NCBI RefSeq assembly: GCF_030160715.1
Contig: NZ_BSOW01000020.1
Coordinates: 104,822 to 168,821 of the forward strand
DNA length: 64,000 nucleotides
Direction of reading: 5' to 3'
DNA from: Bradyrhizobium iriomotense
Lineage (GTDB): Bacteria; Pseudomonadota; Alphaproteobacteria; Rhizobiales; Xanthobacteraceae
Position numbers and translations under genes: made by a program. Below, in pieces: positions 14,765-24,399 of this stretch. Under the pieces are notes generated by a model. It saw only the letters and a list, made by a program, of their open reading frames with translations. It made no database searches and was not told the DNA's origin. The first letter of the stretch is position 1, and each line of letters begins with the position of its first letter.

Positions 14765-15736
14765 ATGACGGCAGCATTCACATTTCCGGGGCAGGGGTCC
14801 CAGGCGGTCGGCATGGGCAAGGCCCTGGCCGACGCCTTTCCTGCGGCCCGCGCCGTGTTCGACGAGGTCGATGCCGCGCTTGGGGAAAAGCTTACGGCGA
14901 CCATCTGGGACGGCCCGGCGGAGACCCTCCAGCTCACCGAAAACGCCCAGCCGGCGCTGATGGCGGTCTCGCTCGCCACCCTGCGCGTGCTGGAGGCCGA
15001 GGCCGGATTTTCCGTGGGGCGGGATGCGGCCTTCGTCGCGGGGCACTCGCTCGGTGAATATTCGGCGCTGGCCGCGGCCGGGAGCCTGACGATTTCCGAT
15101 ACCGCGCGGCTGCTGCGCACCCGCGGTCTCGCAATGCAAAAGGCCGTCCCGGTCGGCGCCGGCGCGATGGCCGCGCTGCTCGGCCTCGACTACGAGGCGG
15201 CGATCGAGGTCGCCAATGAGGCGGCACAGGGCCAGGTTTGCCAGGCCGCCAACGACAATGGCGGCGGTCAGGTGGTGGTCTCCGGCGACAAGGCGGCGGT
15301 CGATCGCGCGGTCGAGATCGCCAAGGGCAAGGGCGCCAAGCGCGCGATGCTGTTGCCGGTGTCCGCGCCGTTCCATTGCAAACTGATGCAGCCGGCCGCC
15401 GACGCGATGGCCGAGGCGCTCTCCAAGGTCACGATCAAGGCGCCCGCAGCGCCGCTGGTGTCCAACGTGCTGGCGAGCGCCATCACCGATCCCGACGAGA
15501 TCCGCCGCCGCCTGGTCGAGCAGGTCACGGGCACGGTGCGCTGGCGCGAGTCGGTGACCTATATGGCCGGCCAGGGCGTGACGCGTTTCTTCGAGATCGG
15601 CGCGGGCAAGGTGCTGACCGGTCTCGTCAAGCGCATTGCCGACGGTGCCGTTGGCGTCGCCGTCGGCGGGCCGAACGATATTACCGCTGCCAAGGATGCC
15701 TTGAAGGATGCCTTGGCTGCCGCGAAGCAGGGGTGA
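14765..15736 (+). CDS. fabD: Malonyl-CoA:ACP transacylase FabD
   Basis: A 323-residue enzyme that loads malonate onto ACP for fatty acid synthesis. It begins with the FPGQGSQ motif (residues 7-13), has the nucleophile in GHSLG (93-97, Ser95) and the catalytic His in APFHCKLMQ near residue 201. Length is normal. It starts the run fabD-fabG-acpP-fabF-mltG-yicC-gmk, all on the plus strand; fabG follows after 10 bp. Confidence 0.97.
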   Translation: MTAAFTFPGQGSQAVGMGKALADAFPAARAVFDEVDAALGEKLTATIWDGPAETLQLTENAQPALMAVSLATLRVLEAEAGFSVGRDAAFVAGHSLGEYSALAAAGSLTISDTARLLRTRGLAMQKAVPVGAGAMAALLGLDYEAAIEVANEAAQGQVCQAANDNGGGQVVVSGDKAAVDRAVEIAKGKGAKRAMLLPVSAPFHCKLMQPAADAMAEALSKVTIKAPAAPLVSNVLASAITDPDEIRRRLVEQVTGTVRWRESVTYMAGQGVTRFFEIGAGKVLTGLVKRIADGAVGVAVGGPNDITAAKDALKDALAAAKQG

Positions 15737-15746
15737 GGAGCTTTTC

Positions 15747-16484
15747 ATGTTCGATCTGACTGGCAGGAAGGCGCTCGTCACCGGCGCGACCGGCGGCATC
15801 GGCGGCGCGATCGCGCTGGCGCTGCACGCGCAGGGCGCCACGGTCGCGATTTCGGGGACACGGAAAGAGGTGCTGGACGAGTTGGCAGGCAAGCTCGGCG
15901 AGCGCGTGCACGTGCTGCCCTGCAATCTCTCCAAGGCCGACGAGGTCGAGGCGCTGGTGCCCGCGGCGGAAGCTGCGATGGGGCAGGTCGATATCCTCGT
16001 CGCCAATGCCGGCATCACGCGCGACAATCTCTTCGTGCAGCTTCGCGACGAGGACTGGGAGGAGGTCATCAACGTCAACCTCACCGCGACTTTCCGTCTC
16101 GCGCGCGCCGCGACCAAGCTGATGATGCGCAAGCGCTTCGGCCGCATCATCGCGATCACCTCGGTGGTCGGCGTCACCGGCAATCCCGGGCAGGGCAATT
16201 ACACCGCGTCGAAAGCGGGTCTGATCGGCATGATCAAGACGCTCGGCGCCGAATATGCCAAGCGTGGCGTGACCGCGAACTGCATCGCGCCCGGCTTCAT
16301 CAAGACGCCGATGACGGATGCGCTCAACGACAAGCAGCGCGAGACGATTCTGACCAAGGTTCCGGCCGCCCGGCTGGGAACGCCGGAGGATATTGCTGCA
16401 GCTGCGGTCTATCTCTCTTCGACCGAAGCGGGCTACGTCACCGGCCAGACCATCCACGTCAATGGCGGCATGGCCATGATCTGA
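15747..16484 (+). CDS. fabG: 3-oxoacyl-ACP reductase FabG
   Basis: A 245-residue short-chain dehydrogenase. The NADP-binding motif TGATGGIGG is at residues 12-20, NAGI near 87, and the catalytic Ser, Tyr and Lys in ITSVVG...NYTASKAG near 138-156. The ATG at 15747 follows GAGGAGCTTTTC; the frame is open upstream into fabD, but the added residues do not belong to the fold. It reduces 3-ketoacyl-ACP in each elongation cycle. Confidence 0.97.
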   Translation: MFDLTGRKALVTGATGGIGGAIALALHAQGATVAISGTRKEVLDELAGKLGERVHVLPCNLSKADEVEALVPAAEAAMGQVDILVANAGITRDNLFVQLRDEDWEEVINVNLTATFRLARAATKLMMRKRFGRIIAITSVVGVTGNPGQGNYTASKAGLIGMIKTLGAEYAKRGVTANCIAPGFIKTPMTDALNDKQRETILTKVPAARLGTPEDIAAAAVYLSSTEAGYVTGQTIHVNGGMAMI

Positions 16485-16794
16485 ACGTAATCCGGCCGGC
16501 CGAGCGCCGGGCGGACCGGATGTGGCAAACGGCCGTTTTCGAAGCGAATTGAGGCTTGTAGTCAAGGCAATTGAAGTATGATAACCGGACCTTCAACGGA
16601 TGGGCAAAGAACGCCATTGCAGGTTTTTGAAACCCTGTATATTGGCGATGCGGTGCCTTGGCCGTCGTTCGCCGGGCCCTGCATCGGCTAGGATGGGGCC
16701 AAATCAAGTTCGTACGCAAAGGCAGTAAAACGACCACGACGGCTCGTATCGTCCCGGGGGGTCGGGTCTACAGGGAACAACACGAGGTTAAGCA
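16485..16794. other. Intergenic region with the acpP promoter
   Basis: 310 bp between fabG and acpP. A possible promoter is TTGCAG (16617-16622) with TATATT (16638-16643), although the 15-bp spacing is short. A separate promoter would fit the high ACP level that cells need. No structured RNA was recognised. Confidence 0.4.
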
Positions 16795-17034
16795 ATGAGT
16801 GACATTGGCGAACGGGTTAAGAAGATCGTGGTCGAACACCTTGGTGTTGAGCCCGAGAAGGTTATCGACAGCGCGAGCTTCATTGATGACCTCGGCGCCG
16901 ACAGTCTGGACACCGTCGAGCTGGTGATGGCGTTCGAAGAAGAGTTCGGTTGCGAGATCCCGGACGACGCTGCGGAAACGATTCTCACCGTCGGCGACGC
17001 GACCAAGTTTCTCGAGAAGAACGCGAAGAGCTAA
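16795..17034 (+). CDS. acpP: Acyl carrier protein
   Basis: A 79-residue acidic protein. The phosphopantetheine attachment site is Ser37 in GADSLDTVEL, the standard ACP motif, and the helix-rich remainder (MSDIGERVKKIVVEHLGVEP) is canonical. It carries the growing acyl chain for FabD, FabG and FabF encoded around it. It has its own upstream region of about 300 bp. Confidence 0.98.
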   Translation: MSDIGERVKKIVVEHLGVEPEKVIDSASFIDDLGADSLDTVELVMAFEEEFGCEIPDDAAETILTVGDATKFLEKNAKS

Positions 17035-17139
17035 GGCTCCAAAATCCGCGGTCGGACCACGAAACCGGACGGATCGCGCCTGCGGTCCACCGGTTTCTTA
17101 TTATCGGCCGCGAGTCCTTGAGAACCGGAGTTTTGGGAT

Positions 17140-18405
17140 ATGAGACGAGTCGTCGTCACGGGCCTCGGCATGGTGTCGCCACTCGGCTGCGGTGTCGAAC
17201 CGACCTGGCAGCGTATCCTGAACGGCGAGAGCGGGGCGCGCAAGATCGAGACTTTCGACGTCTCCGATCTGCAAACCAAGATCGCCTGCGTCGTGCCGCG
17301 CGGCGACGGTTCGAACGGCACTTTCAATCCCGACCAGTGGATGGAGCCGAAGGACCAGCGCAAGGTCGACGACTTCATCATCTTCGCCATGGCTGCGGCG
17401 ACGCAGGCGCTCAACGATGCCAACTGGCACCCCGAGAGCGAAGAGGACAAGTGCGCGACCGGCACCCTGATCGGCTCCGGCATCGGCGGCCTCAACGGTA
17501 TCGCGGAGACTGCAATCCTGCTGAAGGAGCGCGGGCCGCGCCGGGTCTCGCCCTTCTTCATTCCGGGCCGGCTGATCAATCTCACCTCCGGTTACGTCTC
17601 GATCGAGCACGGGCTGAAGGGGCCGAACCATTCCGTGGTCACGGCCTGTTCGACCGGTGCGCATGCGATCGGTGACGCCGCCCGCCTGATCGCGCTCGGC
17701 GATGCCGACGTCATGGTCGCCGGCGGCGCGGAATCGCCGATCAGCCGCATCGGCATCGCCGGCTTCAACGCGGCGCGCGCGCTTTCGACCGGCTTCAACG
17801 AGACGCCCGAGAAGGCCTCGCGCCCCTACGACAAGGACCGCGACGGTTTCGTGATGGGCGAGGGCGCCGGCGTCGTGATCCTCGAAGAGATCGAGCACGC
17901 GAGGCGCCGCGGCGCGAAGATCTATGCCGAGGTGATCGGCTACGGCCTGTCGGGCGATGCCTATCACATCACCTCACCATCTCCGGATGGAGACGGCGGC
18001 TTCCGCAGCATGTCGGCCGCCTTGAAGCGCGCCGGGCTGACGCCGTCCGATCTCGACTACATCAACGCGCATGGCACCTCGACGCCGGTCGGCGACGAGA
18101 TCGAGCTCGGCGCGGTGGAGCGGCTGCTCGGCAACGCGGCGTCCAGGGTGGCGATGTCCTCGACCAAATCCTCGACCGGGCATCTGCTCGGTGCTGCAGG
18201 CGCCATCGAGGCGATCTTCGCCATGCTCGCGATTCGCGATAACATCGCGCCGCCGACCATCAACCTCGATCACCCGTCGGTCGAAACCGCGATCGATCTC
18301 GTGCCGCAGTCGGCGAAGAAGCGCGAGATCAACGTGGCGTTGTCGAATTCCTTCGGTTTTGGCGGTACCAATGCATCGGTGATCGTCAGGCGCCTGGCCG
18401 ATTAG
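17140..18405 (+). CDS. fabF: 3-oxoacyl-ACP synthase II FabF
   Basis: A 421-residue condensing enzyme with the Cys-His-His triad: Cys170 in VVTACSTGAH, His311 in INAHGTSTPVGD and His348 in SSTGHLLGAAG. It elongates acyl-ACP with malonyl-ACP. It starts about 105 bp after acpP and forms part of the same block. The C-terminal SFGFGGTNAS motif is intact. Confidence 0.97.
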   Translation: MRRVVVTGLGMVSPLGCGVEPTWQRILNGESGARKIETFDVSDLQTKIACVVPRGDGSNGTFNPDQWMEPKDQRKVDDFIIFAMAAATQALNDANWHPESEEDKCATGTLIGSGIGGLNGIAETAILLKERGPRRVSPFFIPGRLINLTSGYVSIEHGLKGPNHSVVTACSTGAHAIGDAARLIALGDADVMVAGGAESPISRIGIAGFNAARALSTGFNETPEKASRPYDKDRDGFVMGEGAGVVILEEIEHARRRGAKIYAEVIGYGLSGDAYHITSPSPDGDGGFRSMSAALKRAGLTPSDLDYINAHGTSTPVGDEIELGAVERLLGNAASRVAMSSTKSSTGHLLGAAGAIEAIFAMLAIRDNIAPPTINLDHPSVETAIDLVPQSAKKREINVALSNSFGFGGTNASVIVRRLAD

Positions 18406-18518
18406 CCTGCGTTTGAGACGAATTCACCGTTTTGCCTAAGTCATAGTTGCGGGCGTGTGCTATTAGCCGGGCAGACGATTGTCAGGCTGCGATTGAACCG
18501 GCAGGATTCAGGTTTTCG

Positions 18519-19787
18519 ATGAGTGAAAGGCCGCCCATTTCGCCCCGAAGTCCGCGCGCTGCGCTGGAGCCTGAACAGGTCCCGCCGCCGCCGAAGCGGT
18601 CGGACCGCGCGCGCAATCCCTTCGTGGTGGTCGGCAACGCCATCATCACCATCCTCCTGATCGCGATGCTCGGGGCCGGCGCGGTCTATTATTACGGCCG
18701 GCAGGTGCTCGAGGCGTCGGGGCCGCTCCAGGAAGACAAGATCGTCAACATCCCCGCGCGTGCGGGCAAGCGCGACATCGCCGACACGCTGAACAAGGAA
18801 GGCGTCACCGACGTCAATCCCTGGATCTTCATCGCCAGCGTGTTCGCGCTGAAGGCAAGCTCGGACCTGAAGCCCGGCGAATATTCGTTCCAGAAGAACG
18901 CTTCCTTACGCGACGTCATCGCCACCATCGTCGAAGGCAAGGTGGTGCAGCATGCGGTGACGATTCCCGAAGGCCTGACCTCCGAGCAGATCGTGGCGCG
19001 GCTGACGGACAACGATATCTTCACCGGCAGCGTGCGCGAAGTGCCGCGTGAGGGCACGCTGCTACCGGAGACCTACAAGTTCCCGCGCGGCACCACGCGC
19101 GAGCAGGTGGTCCAGCGCATGCAGCAGGCGCACAAGCGCGTGCTCGCGGAAATCTGGGAGCGCCGCAGCCAGGACATTCCGATCAAGACGCCGGAGCAGC
19201 TGGTGACGCTTGCCTCGATCGTCGAGAAGGAGACCGGCAAGCCCGACGAGCGCAGCCGGGTCGCGGCCGTGTTCGTCAATCGCTTGAAGCAGAAGATCAA
19301 GCTGCAGTCCGATCCGACGATCATCTATGGTCTCGTCGGCGGCAAGGGCACGCTCGGCCGCCCGATCAAGCGCAGCGAGATCACCCAGCCCTCGCCCTAC
19401 AACACCTATGTGATCGACGGCCTGCCGCCGGGGCCGATCTCCAATCCCGGCCGTGCCTCGCTGGAGGCCGCTGCCAATCCGGCCCGCACCCGCGACCTCT
19501 ATTTCGTCGCCGACGGCAGCGGCGGCCACGCCTTCACCGAGACCTACGACGCGCACCAGAAGAACGTCGCGAAACTGCGCGCGATGGAGAAGCAGATCCA
19601 GAACGACACGGTCGAGCCGGCCGATGACGCCCAGGCGCCGGCGGCGGCCGCGCCCGCCGACACCGCCCCGACCGCGACCACCAAGCCGCCGGCCCAGCAG
19701 AAGAAGCCGCCCGCGACGCGCCCGGCCAATCCTGCCCCGGCCCGCCAGGGAGCCGCCCAACCTTCGCCGCCGGTTATCCAGCGCTAG
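18519..19787 (+). CDS. mltG: Endolytic murein transglycosylase MltG
   Basis: 422 residues: a cytoplasmic Pro/Arg-rich N-terminus, one membrane helix (about residues 38-59), then the YceG/MltG periplasmic domain. The catalytic Glu lies in LASIVEKETG near residue 237, and the conserved QSDPTIIYGL and GLPPGPISNPG blocks follow. It cuts nascent glycan strands and sets their length. The last 60 residues are an Ala/Pro/Thr-rich tail. The start at 18519 is chosen over the upstream in-frame 18447 because the added residues are not family-like. Confidence 0.93.
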   Translation: MSERPPISPRSPRAALEPEQVPPPPKRSDRARNPFVVVGNAIITILLIAMLGAGAVYYYGRQVLEASGPLQEDKIVNIPARAGKRDIADTLNKEGVTDVNPWIFIASVFALKASSDLKPGEYSFQKNASLRDVIATIVEGKVVQHAVTIPEGLTSEQIVARLTDNDIFTGSVREVPREGTLLPETYKFPRGTTREQVVQRMQQAHKRVLAEIWERRSQDIPIKTPEQLVTLASIVEKETGKPDERSRVAAVFVNRLKQKIKLQSDPTIIYGLVGGKGTLGRPIKRSEITQPSPYNTYVIDGLPPGPISNPGRASLEAAANPARTRDLYFVADGSGGHAFTETYDAHQKNVAKLRAMEKQIQNDTVEPADDAQAPAAAAPADTAPTATTKPPAQQKKPPATRPANPAPARQGAAQPSPPVIQR

Positions 19788-19912
19788 GGCTGATCCGGAC
19801 CCGCAGGGCCGACCTGCGGTGGTTACGGATTCCACTTTGCGGCAAAATAGTCTTAAGATTCGCGTGCCTTGATGGCCTTTGCGAATCTCATCTGTCCGGA
19901 GAAGTTGACCCG

Positions 19913-20800
19913 ATGGCGCTGTCGTCCATGACCGGCTTTGCCCGAAGCCACGGCGCAAGCGGGCCGTATACGTTCGAATGGGAATTGAAATCGGTCAACG
20001 CCAAGGGCTTTGACCTGCGCGTGCGGCTGCCGCAGGGCTTTGACGAGCTCGAGGCCCACGCCAAGAAACGCGCCGGCGAGGTTTTGTCGCGCGGCACGGT
20101 CTACGCCAATCTCAACGTCAAGCGCACCAACGCCGCGGCGACCGTGCGGATCAACGAGGACGTGCTCTCAGCCGTGCTGAAGGCCGCCTCGCAGATAGCT
20201 GGCAAGGTCGACGCGGTGGCGCCGAGCATCGACGGCCTTTTGGCCATCAAGGGCGTCATCGAGGTCGCCGAGCCCGAAGGCAACGAGGACGAGGACAAGG
20301 CGGCGCGCACCGCTGCGGCCGAAGCCTTCGACAGGGCGCTCGCTGAGCTCGTCGACATGCGCAAGCGCGAGGGCACCTCGCTCGGCCAGATCCTGACCCA
20401 GCGCGTGGACGAGATCGAAGGCCTGGCGAAGAAGGCGGAAGCCGCACCCGGCCGCAAGCCGGAGGCGATCAAGGCGAAGCTCGCCGAGCAGATCGCGACG
20501 CTGCTCGACACCTCCGATCGCTTCGATTCCGATCGCCTGATGCAGGAAGCGATCCTGATCGCGACCAGGGCTGATATCCGCGAGGAGCTCGACCGCATCG
20601 CGTCCCATGTCGCGCAGGCGCGCGAGTTGATCGGCAAGGGCGGCTCGATCGGGCGCAAGCTCGATTTCCTGGCGCAGGAGTTTCACCGCGAGGTCAACAC
20701 CTGCTGCTCAAAGTCGAACGACATCGAGCTGACCAATACGGGGCTCGCCATGAAGAACGTGGTCGAGCAGTTCCGCGAGCAGGTCCAGAATCTGGAGTGA
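19913..20800 (+). CDS. YicC family endoribonuclease-like protein
   Basis: A 295-residue protein with the YicC N-terminus (MALSSMTGFARS, then WELKSVNAKGFDLRVRLP) and the DUF1732 C-terminal domain (GRKLDFLAQEFHREVNTCCSKS). YicC proteins are metal-dependent RNases; E. coli YicC promotes decay of an sRNA. It lies 3 bp upstream of gmk and downstream of mltG, a widely conserved neighbourhood. The start follows CCGGAGAAGTTGACCCG. Confidence 0.92.
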   Translation: MALSSMTGFARSHGASGPYTFEWELKSVNAKGFDLRVRLPQGFDELEAHAKKRAGEVLSRGTVYANLNVKRTNAAATVRINEDVLSAVLKAASQIAGKVDAVAPSIDGLLAIKGVIEVAEPEGNEDEDKAARTAAAEAFDRALAELVDMRKREGTSLGQILTQRVDEIEGLAKKAEAAPGRKPEAIKAKLAEQIATLLDTSDRFDSDRLMQEAILIATRADIREELDRIASHVAQARELIGKGGSIGRKLDFLAQEFHREVNTCCSKSNDIELTNTGLAMKNVVEQFREQVQNLE

Positions 20801-20803
20801 TCG

Positions 20804-21463
20804 ATGACGACGGGCGGTCACGGATTTGACGGTGTCGAGCGGCGTGGACTGATGTTCGTGCTGTCCTCACCCTCGGGCGCGGGCAAGACGACGTTGTCGC
20901 GGATGTTGCTCGAGCGGGAGCCTGGCCTGAAGATGTCAGTGTCGGCGACCACGCGTCAGATGCGGCCGGGAGAGGTCGACGGGCGCGATTATTTCTTCGT
21001 CGGCAAGCCCAGGTTCGAGACGATGGTGGAGCAGGGCGAACTGCTCGAATGGGCCACCGTATTTGACAATCTCTACGGGACGCCGCGTGCTCCGGTGGAG
21101 TCGGCACTGTCGGCCGGGCAGGACGTGCTTTTCGACATCGACTGGCAGGGCACACAGCAACTGCACCAGAAAGCGAGCGTCGATGTGGTTCGCGTCTTTA
21201 TCCTGCCGCCGTCGGCGGCCGATCTCGAGAAGCGGCTGCATTCGCGTGCGCAGGATTCCGACGAGGTCATCCGCAAGCGGATGAGCCGGGCCAGCCACGA
21301 GATGAGCCACTGGGCCGAGTACGATTACATCGTTATCAACCACAACGTGGATGAAGCCTTCGCCGAGGTGCAGTCGATCCTGAAGGCCGAGCGCCTCAAG
21401 CGCGAGCGGCGGATTGGCCTCGTCGGGTTTGTGCGAAATCTGCAGAGCCAGCTTCAGACGTAG
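20804..21463 (+). CDS. gmk: Guanylate kinase
   Basis: A 219-residue enzyme that phosphorylates GMP to GDP. The P-loop SSPSGAGKTT is at residues 21-30, the GMP-binding part TTRQMRPGEVDGRDYFFV follows, and DIDWQGTQQL holds the Walker B-like acid. Start spacing from yicC is 3 bp, so the two are surely cotranscribed. The 3' end overlaps the convergent gene at 21396 by 68 bp. Confidence 0.96.
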   Translation: MTTGGHGFDGVERRGLMFVLSSPSGAGKTTLSRMLLEREPGLKMSVSATTRQMRPGEVDGRDYFFVGKPRFETMVEQGELLEWATVFDNLYGTPRAPVESALSAGQDVLFDIDWQGTQQLHQKASVDVVRVFILPPSAADLEKRLHSRAQDSDEVIRKRMSRASHEMSHWAEYDYIVINHNVDEAFAEVQSILKAERLKRERRIGLVGFVRNLQSQLQT

Positions 21464-22625
21464 GCTGGTTCAACCGCGGCCCCTCACTGAGCAGGCGCTC
21501 CAGCATCGCAGTGATGTGATCGATCTCGACGCTGTCTAAACCGGGGTCGGTGGTCTCGTCGACGATCGTGTCGATGACCTCGAGCTGTCTCTCGACAGCT
21601 TCATCATCGAGCTCAAACTCGGTGTCTTCGTGCTGAGCGGCTGTGTCCTCGGGCTCGATCGTTTTGGCTTCGATGCGATTTGCGGGCGTCTCGGTTGCAC
21701 TGCGGGCGTTCGCCGCAGCCGCCAGCGCCAGGCCAAAATCGACGGGCCGCGGAGCTTCCGCGCGCGAAGGACGCTCTGGACGTTGAGCGAAGGCTCCCGG
21801 CGCATCGGCCCACGGCGCGTGAGCGTTGTCCCGGCGCTGCTCCCGATTGTCCCAGTTGACCCGGCGGCGGCCCTCGTGCGTCTTAACGCGCACGCTGGCG
21901 AAGCGGTAGATCGCGCTGCCAGTGATGCCGGCGAGCGCGAGCGCGCCGGCGATGACGAGCAACAGGGTCGGTAGCGAACCGGTCGGCTTGTCAACCGGGA
22001 GGATGTTGGCGGTCGCGACCGTCACTGGGGCAGGCGAGGCAGCTGGGCTCGGGGCGGGCTGCGTGTCGGCCACAACGGTTTCGGGCGCTGGCTGCGGCGC
22101 CGGTGCCGGCGCGGCATTGGACGCGTCGGGCCAGCGCGCGGCAACAGCGGGCTGTTGCGCGCCAGCGTCGGCCACGACGGCGGAGCGCGGCGTTTCCGGA
22201 GGCGGCGTCATCGCGGCGGCCGAGGCGGGGATCGAGCCGGTTGTTTCAGGGGCGGGCGCCGGCTGCTGTTGTGTGAATTCGGCGCGCGCGTCCTGCACCG
22301 AGCGCGCGGGCGTATCCGGTTTCTGCACCGGCGCGGTCGATTGCGCGCTCTTGGCGACCTTGGCGCCTTCCTCACGCAGGTACCAGCACTTCCGCTTGGT
22401 GTCGCGTTCAAGGCGGTAGTACCAGTGCTGTCCGTCTGGTGCGGTCGCCTTGGGCGAGGTAAGGCAGTCGTCAGCCGCGCTCGCTGCGCTTTGTGCAGCC
22501 TGTCCGCTTGTTGCGCTCTGCGCACTCTGTCCGGTCGGCGCGTTCTGCGACACGGCCGCCAACGGCGCGCCGGCAAGTACGCTCGCAAACAGAGCGGATA
22601 TGAACTTCGCGGTTCGGTTGCCCAT
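21396..22625 (-). CDS. Membrane-anchored hypothetical protein with signal peptide and acidic C-terminus
   Basis: 409 residues, no recognised family. A signal peptide (MGNRTAKFISALFASVLAG...) is followed by a Gln/Ser/Ala-rich stretch and a small motif with two Cys and several Trp/Tyr (DDCLTSPKATAPDGQHWYYR, then KRKCWYLREE), near residues 50-85. Next come a long Pro/Ala-rich linker, a membrane helix (LLLVIAGALALAGITGSAIY, around residue 230) and an acidic C-terminus with Glu/Asp runs. The start at 22625 has CGGGAGACCAGG just upstream. It overlaps the gmk 3' end by 68 bp. Confidence 0.7.
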   Translation of the reverse strand: MGNRTAKFISALFASVLAGAPLAAVSQNAPTGQSAQSATSGQAAQSAASAADDCLTSPKATAPDGQHWYYRLERDTKRKCWYLREEGAKVAKSAQSTAPVQKPDTPARSVQDARAEFTQQQPAPAPETTGSIPASAAAMTPPPETPRSAVVADAGAQQPAVAARWPDASNAAPAPAPQPAPETVVADTQPAPSPAASPAPVTVATANILPVDKPTGSLPTLLLVIAGALALAGITGSAIYRFASVRVKTHEGRRRVNWDNREQRRDNAHAPWADAPGAFAQRPERPSRAEAPRPVDFGLALAAAANARSATETPANRIEAKTIEPEDTAAQHEDTEFELDDEAVERQLEVIDTIVDETTDPGLDSVEIDHITAMLERLLSEGPRLNQPTSEAGSADFAQTRRGQSAARA

Positions 22626-23025
22626 CCTGGTCTCCCGGCTACGCCTTACGCAACACGTCACTGTCTCCCTTCTCGTCAAAGAGTTGGGTGGCAATGAGCC
22701 GCAAATCCGGAGAGGATGAGGCTTAAATCGGGCCCGCGCAGCGTCGGTTCCGCCGCGAAAATGAACAGTTTTCGGCTGGCCTTTGACTCGGCCTGTCAAC
22801 GGAATCTCTGACCGTCGGACCGAGCTTTGGCATCCCTGGATGGTCGGGATGTCCGACGAACAATGGTTGTGTTGGCCCAATTTTCGCGGGATTTGGACAA
22901 TATAGCCAATTTTGCGGAGGCCGGATGGCTGCTGTGTGCCTTCCTGACACGATGGCGGCATGGCGAGGGCGGCCCGCGAGCAAGAAGGATGCGACCCGAA
23001 CTCACGAAAACAAGTCGAGGCGGAC
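22626..23025. other. Divergent intergenic region between the hypothetical membrane gene and the histidine kinase
   Basis: 400 bp, promoter-bearing for two divergent genes. An inverted repeat CGTCGGAC / GTCCGACG lies at 22813-22820 and 22851-22858 with a 30-nt loop. CCAATTTT occurs twice, at 22877 and 22906 (29 bp apart). These could be regulator sites; no RNA gene recognised. Confidence 0.4.
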
Positions 23026-24273
23026 ATGGTACAGGCGCAAAAGTCGACGCTCGCATCCGAGATGTTGCTGTTTCCGGAGCAACCCGCCCTGAAATCGATC
23101 TACGACACCGCACCGATCGGGCTTGCCTGCCTCTCTCCGGATTGTCGCTATCTGCAAATCAACCAGCGGCTCACCGAGATCTGCGGAATCTCCGTCGAGA
23201 ACCACCTCGGCCGCTTCGTGCGGGATTGTGTTCCGGCCTTGGCCAATTCCGTTGCTCAGATCGTGCGCTCGATCATGGAAACCGGAGAGCCGGTGGTCGG
23301 AATCGAGGTGTCCGGCCAGCGAGCCGACCGGGTCGAGGAGCGCTACTGGATGACGTATTGGCATCCGTTGCGCGCGCCCAGCGGTGAGATCGTCGCGGTC
23401 AATGTCGTTGCCGAGGAGATCACCGAACGCAAGCGCGCCGAACAGGAACTGCGAGAGGCAAGGGATGCTGCCGAAACCGCGCTGCGTCGCTTGCGGGAAA
23501 CCCAGGAATCGCTGGTGGAAGCTGAAAAGCTCGCGGCACTCGGCCGGATGGTTGCCGGCGTTGCACATGAGGTCAACGGTCCCGTCGGGAACAGCCTGAC
23601 GATCGCCTCCACGCTTCAGCGCAAGTCCGAGGCATTCTCGTCGGAAGTTTCCAGTGGCAAGGTTCGCCGCTCGAGCCTCAGCGAATTTCTCGACCTGACG
23701 AGCGATGCGTCCGCGCAACTGGTCGCCAATCTGTCGCGCGCGGCAGAGCGGATCCAGTCCTTCAAGCAGGCCGCTCTCGATCAGGGCCAGTCTTCCCTGA
23801 GCCGCTTCAATGCCGCCGAGTTGTCGGAACAATTGCTGTCGAATCTCGATCGCGAATTGCGGCGCCAGGGCATCTCACTCGATCTCCGGCTCGAACCGGA
23901 TCTTGAAATGGATAGCTACCCCGGCCTCTTCGGGCAGGTCCTGAATCACCTCGTCATGAATGCCATGACCCATGCCTATCCGGGCAATCGTGGAGGACAG
24001 GTTCGCGTTGATCTGAGATCGGCCGGCCACGATCACGTCGAACTCGTCGTTTCCGACGACGGATGCGGAATGGCGCCGGAGGTCAAGCTGCAGGCTTTCG
24101 ACCCTTTCTTCACAACGCGGCGTCACCACGGAGCGACGGGTCTTGGATTGCTCGTCGTCTACAGCGTCGTCACCGAACGCCTGGGAGGCCGCATCAGGCT
24201 GGACAGCGAGCCTGGTGCGGGTACGTCGGTTAGGCTGACCCTTCCGAGATGTGCTCCCGGGCCTGTCGGCTAG
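23026..24273 (+). CDS. PAS-domain sensor histidine kinase (orphan)
   Basis: 415 residues from the ATG at 23026, which follows a GAGG motif. An N-terminal PAS fold (residues about 20-145, ending in the PAC-like VNVVAEEITERKRAEQEL) leads through a coiled coil to the kinase core. The H box is AGVAHEVNGPVGNS, the N box HLVMNAMTHAYP, the G1 box VVSDDGCGM, the F box FDPFFTTRRHH and the G2 box GATGLGLLVV. There is no membrane segment, so it is probably a cytoplasmic sensor. No response regulator lies beside it. Confidence 0.88.
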   Translation: MVQAQKSTLASEMLLFPEQPALKSIYDTAPIGLACLSPDCRYLQINQRLTEICGISVENHLGRFVRDCVPALANSVAQIVRSIMETGEPVVGIEVSGQRADRVEERYWMTYWHPLRAPSGEIVAVNVVAEEITERKRAEQELREARDAAETALRRLRETQESLVEAEKLAALGRMVAGVAHEVNGPVGNSLTIASTLQRKSEAFSSEVSSGKVRRSSLSEFLDLTSDASAQLVANLSRAAERIQSFKQAALDQGQSSLSRFNAAELSEQLLSNLDRELRRQGISLDLRLEPDLEMDSYPGLFGQVLNHLVMNAMTHAYPGNRGGQVRVDLRSAGHDHVELVVSDDGCGMAPEVKLQAFDPFFTTRRHHGATGLGLLVVYSVVTERLGGRIRLDSEPGAGTSVRLTLPRCAPGPVG

Positions 24274-24399
24274 CCGTCCCAGGACGGCGGGAAAGTTGCC
24301 GGATCACGATTTCGGAGCGCGGCAGTCCTGAGCACAAAATGCCTATCGGGATCGGCACGTGCGCAGTAGGCTTTTCGGGGGGATGTCGTTTGAGGGATC

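Noticed and set aside
14744..16198. Long open frame on the minus strand opposite fabD and fabG (484 codons)
   Set aside because: High GC content leaves long open frames opposite real genes. The translation is rich in Arg, Gly and Asp-His with no family features, and the plus-strand genes are clear.
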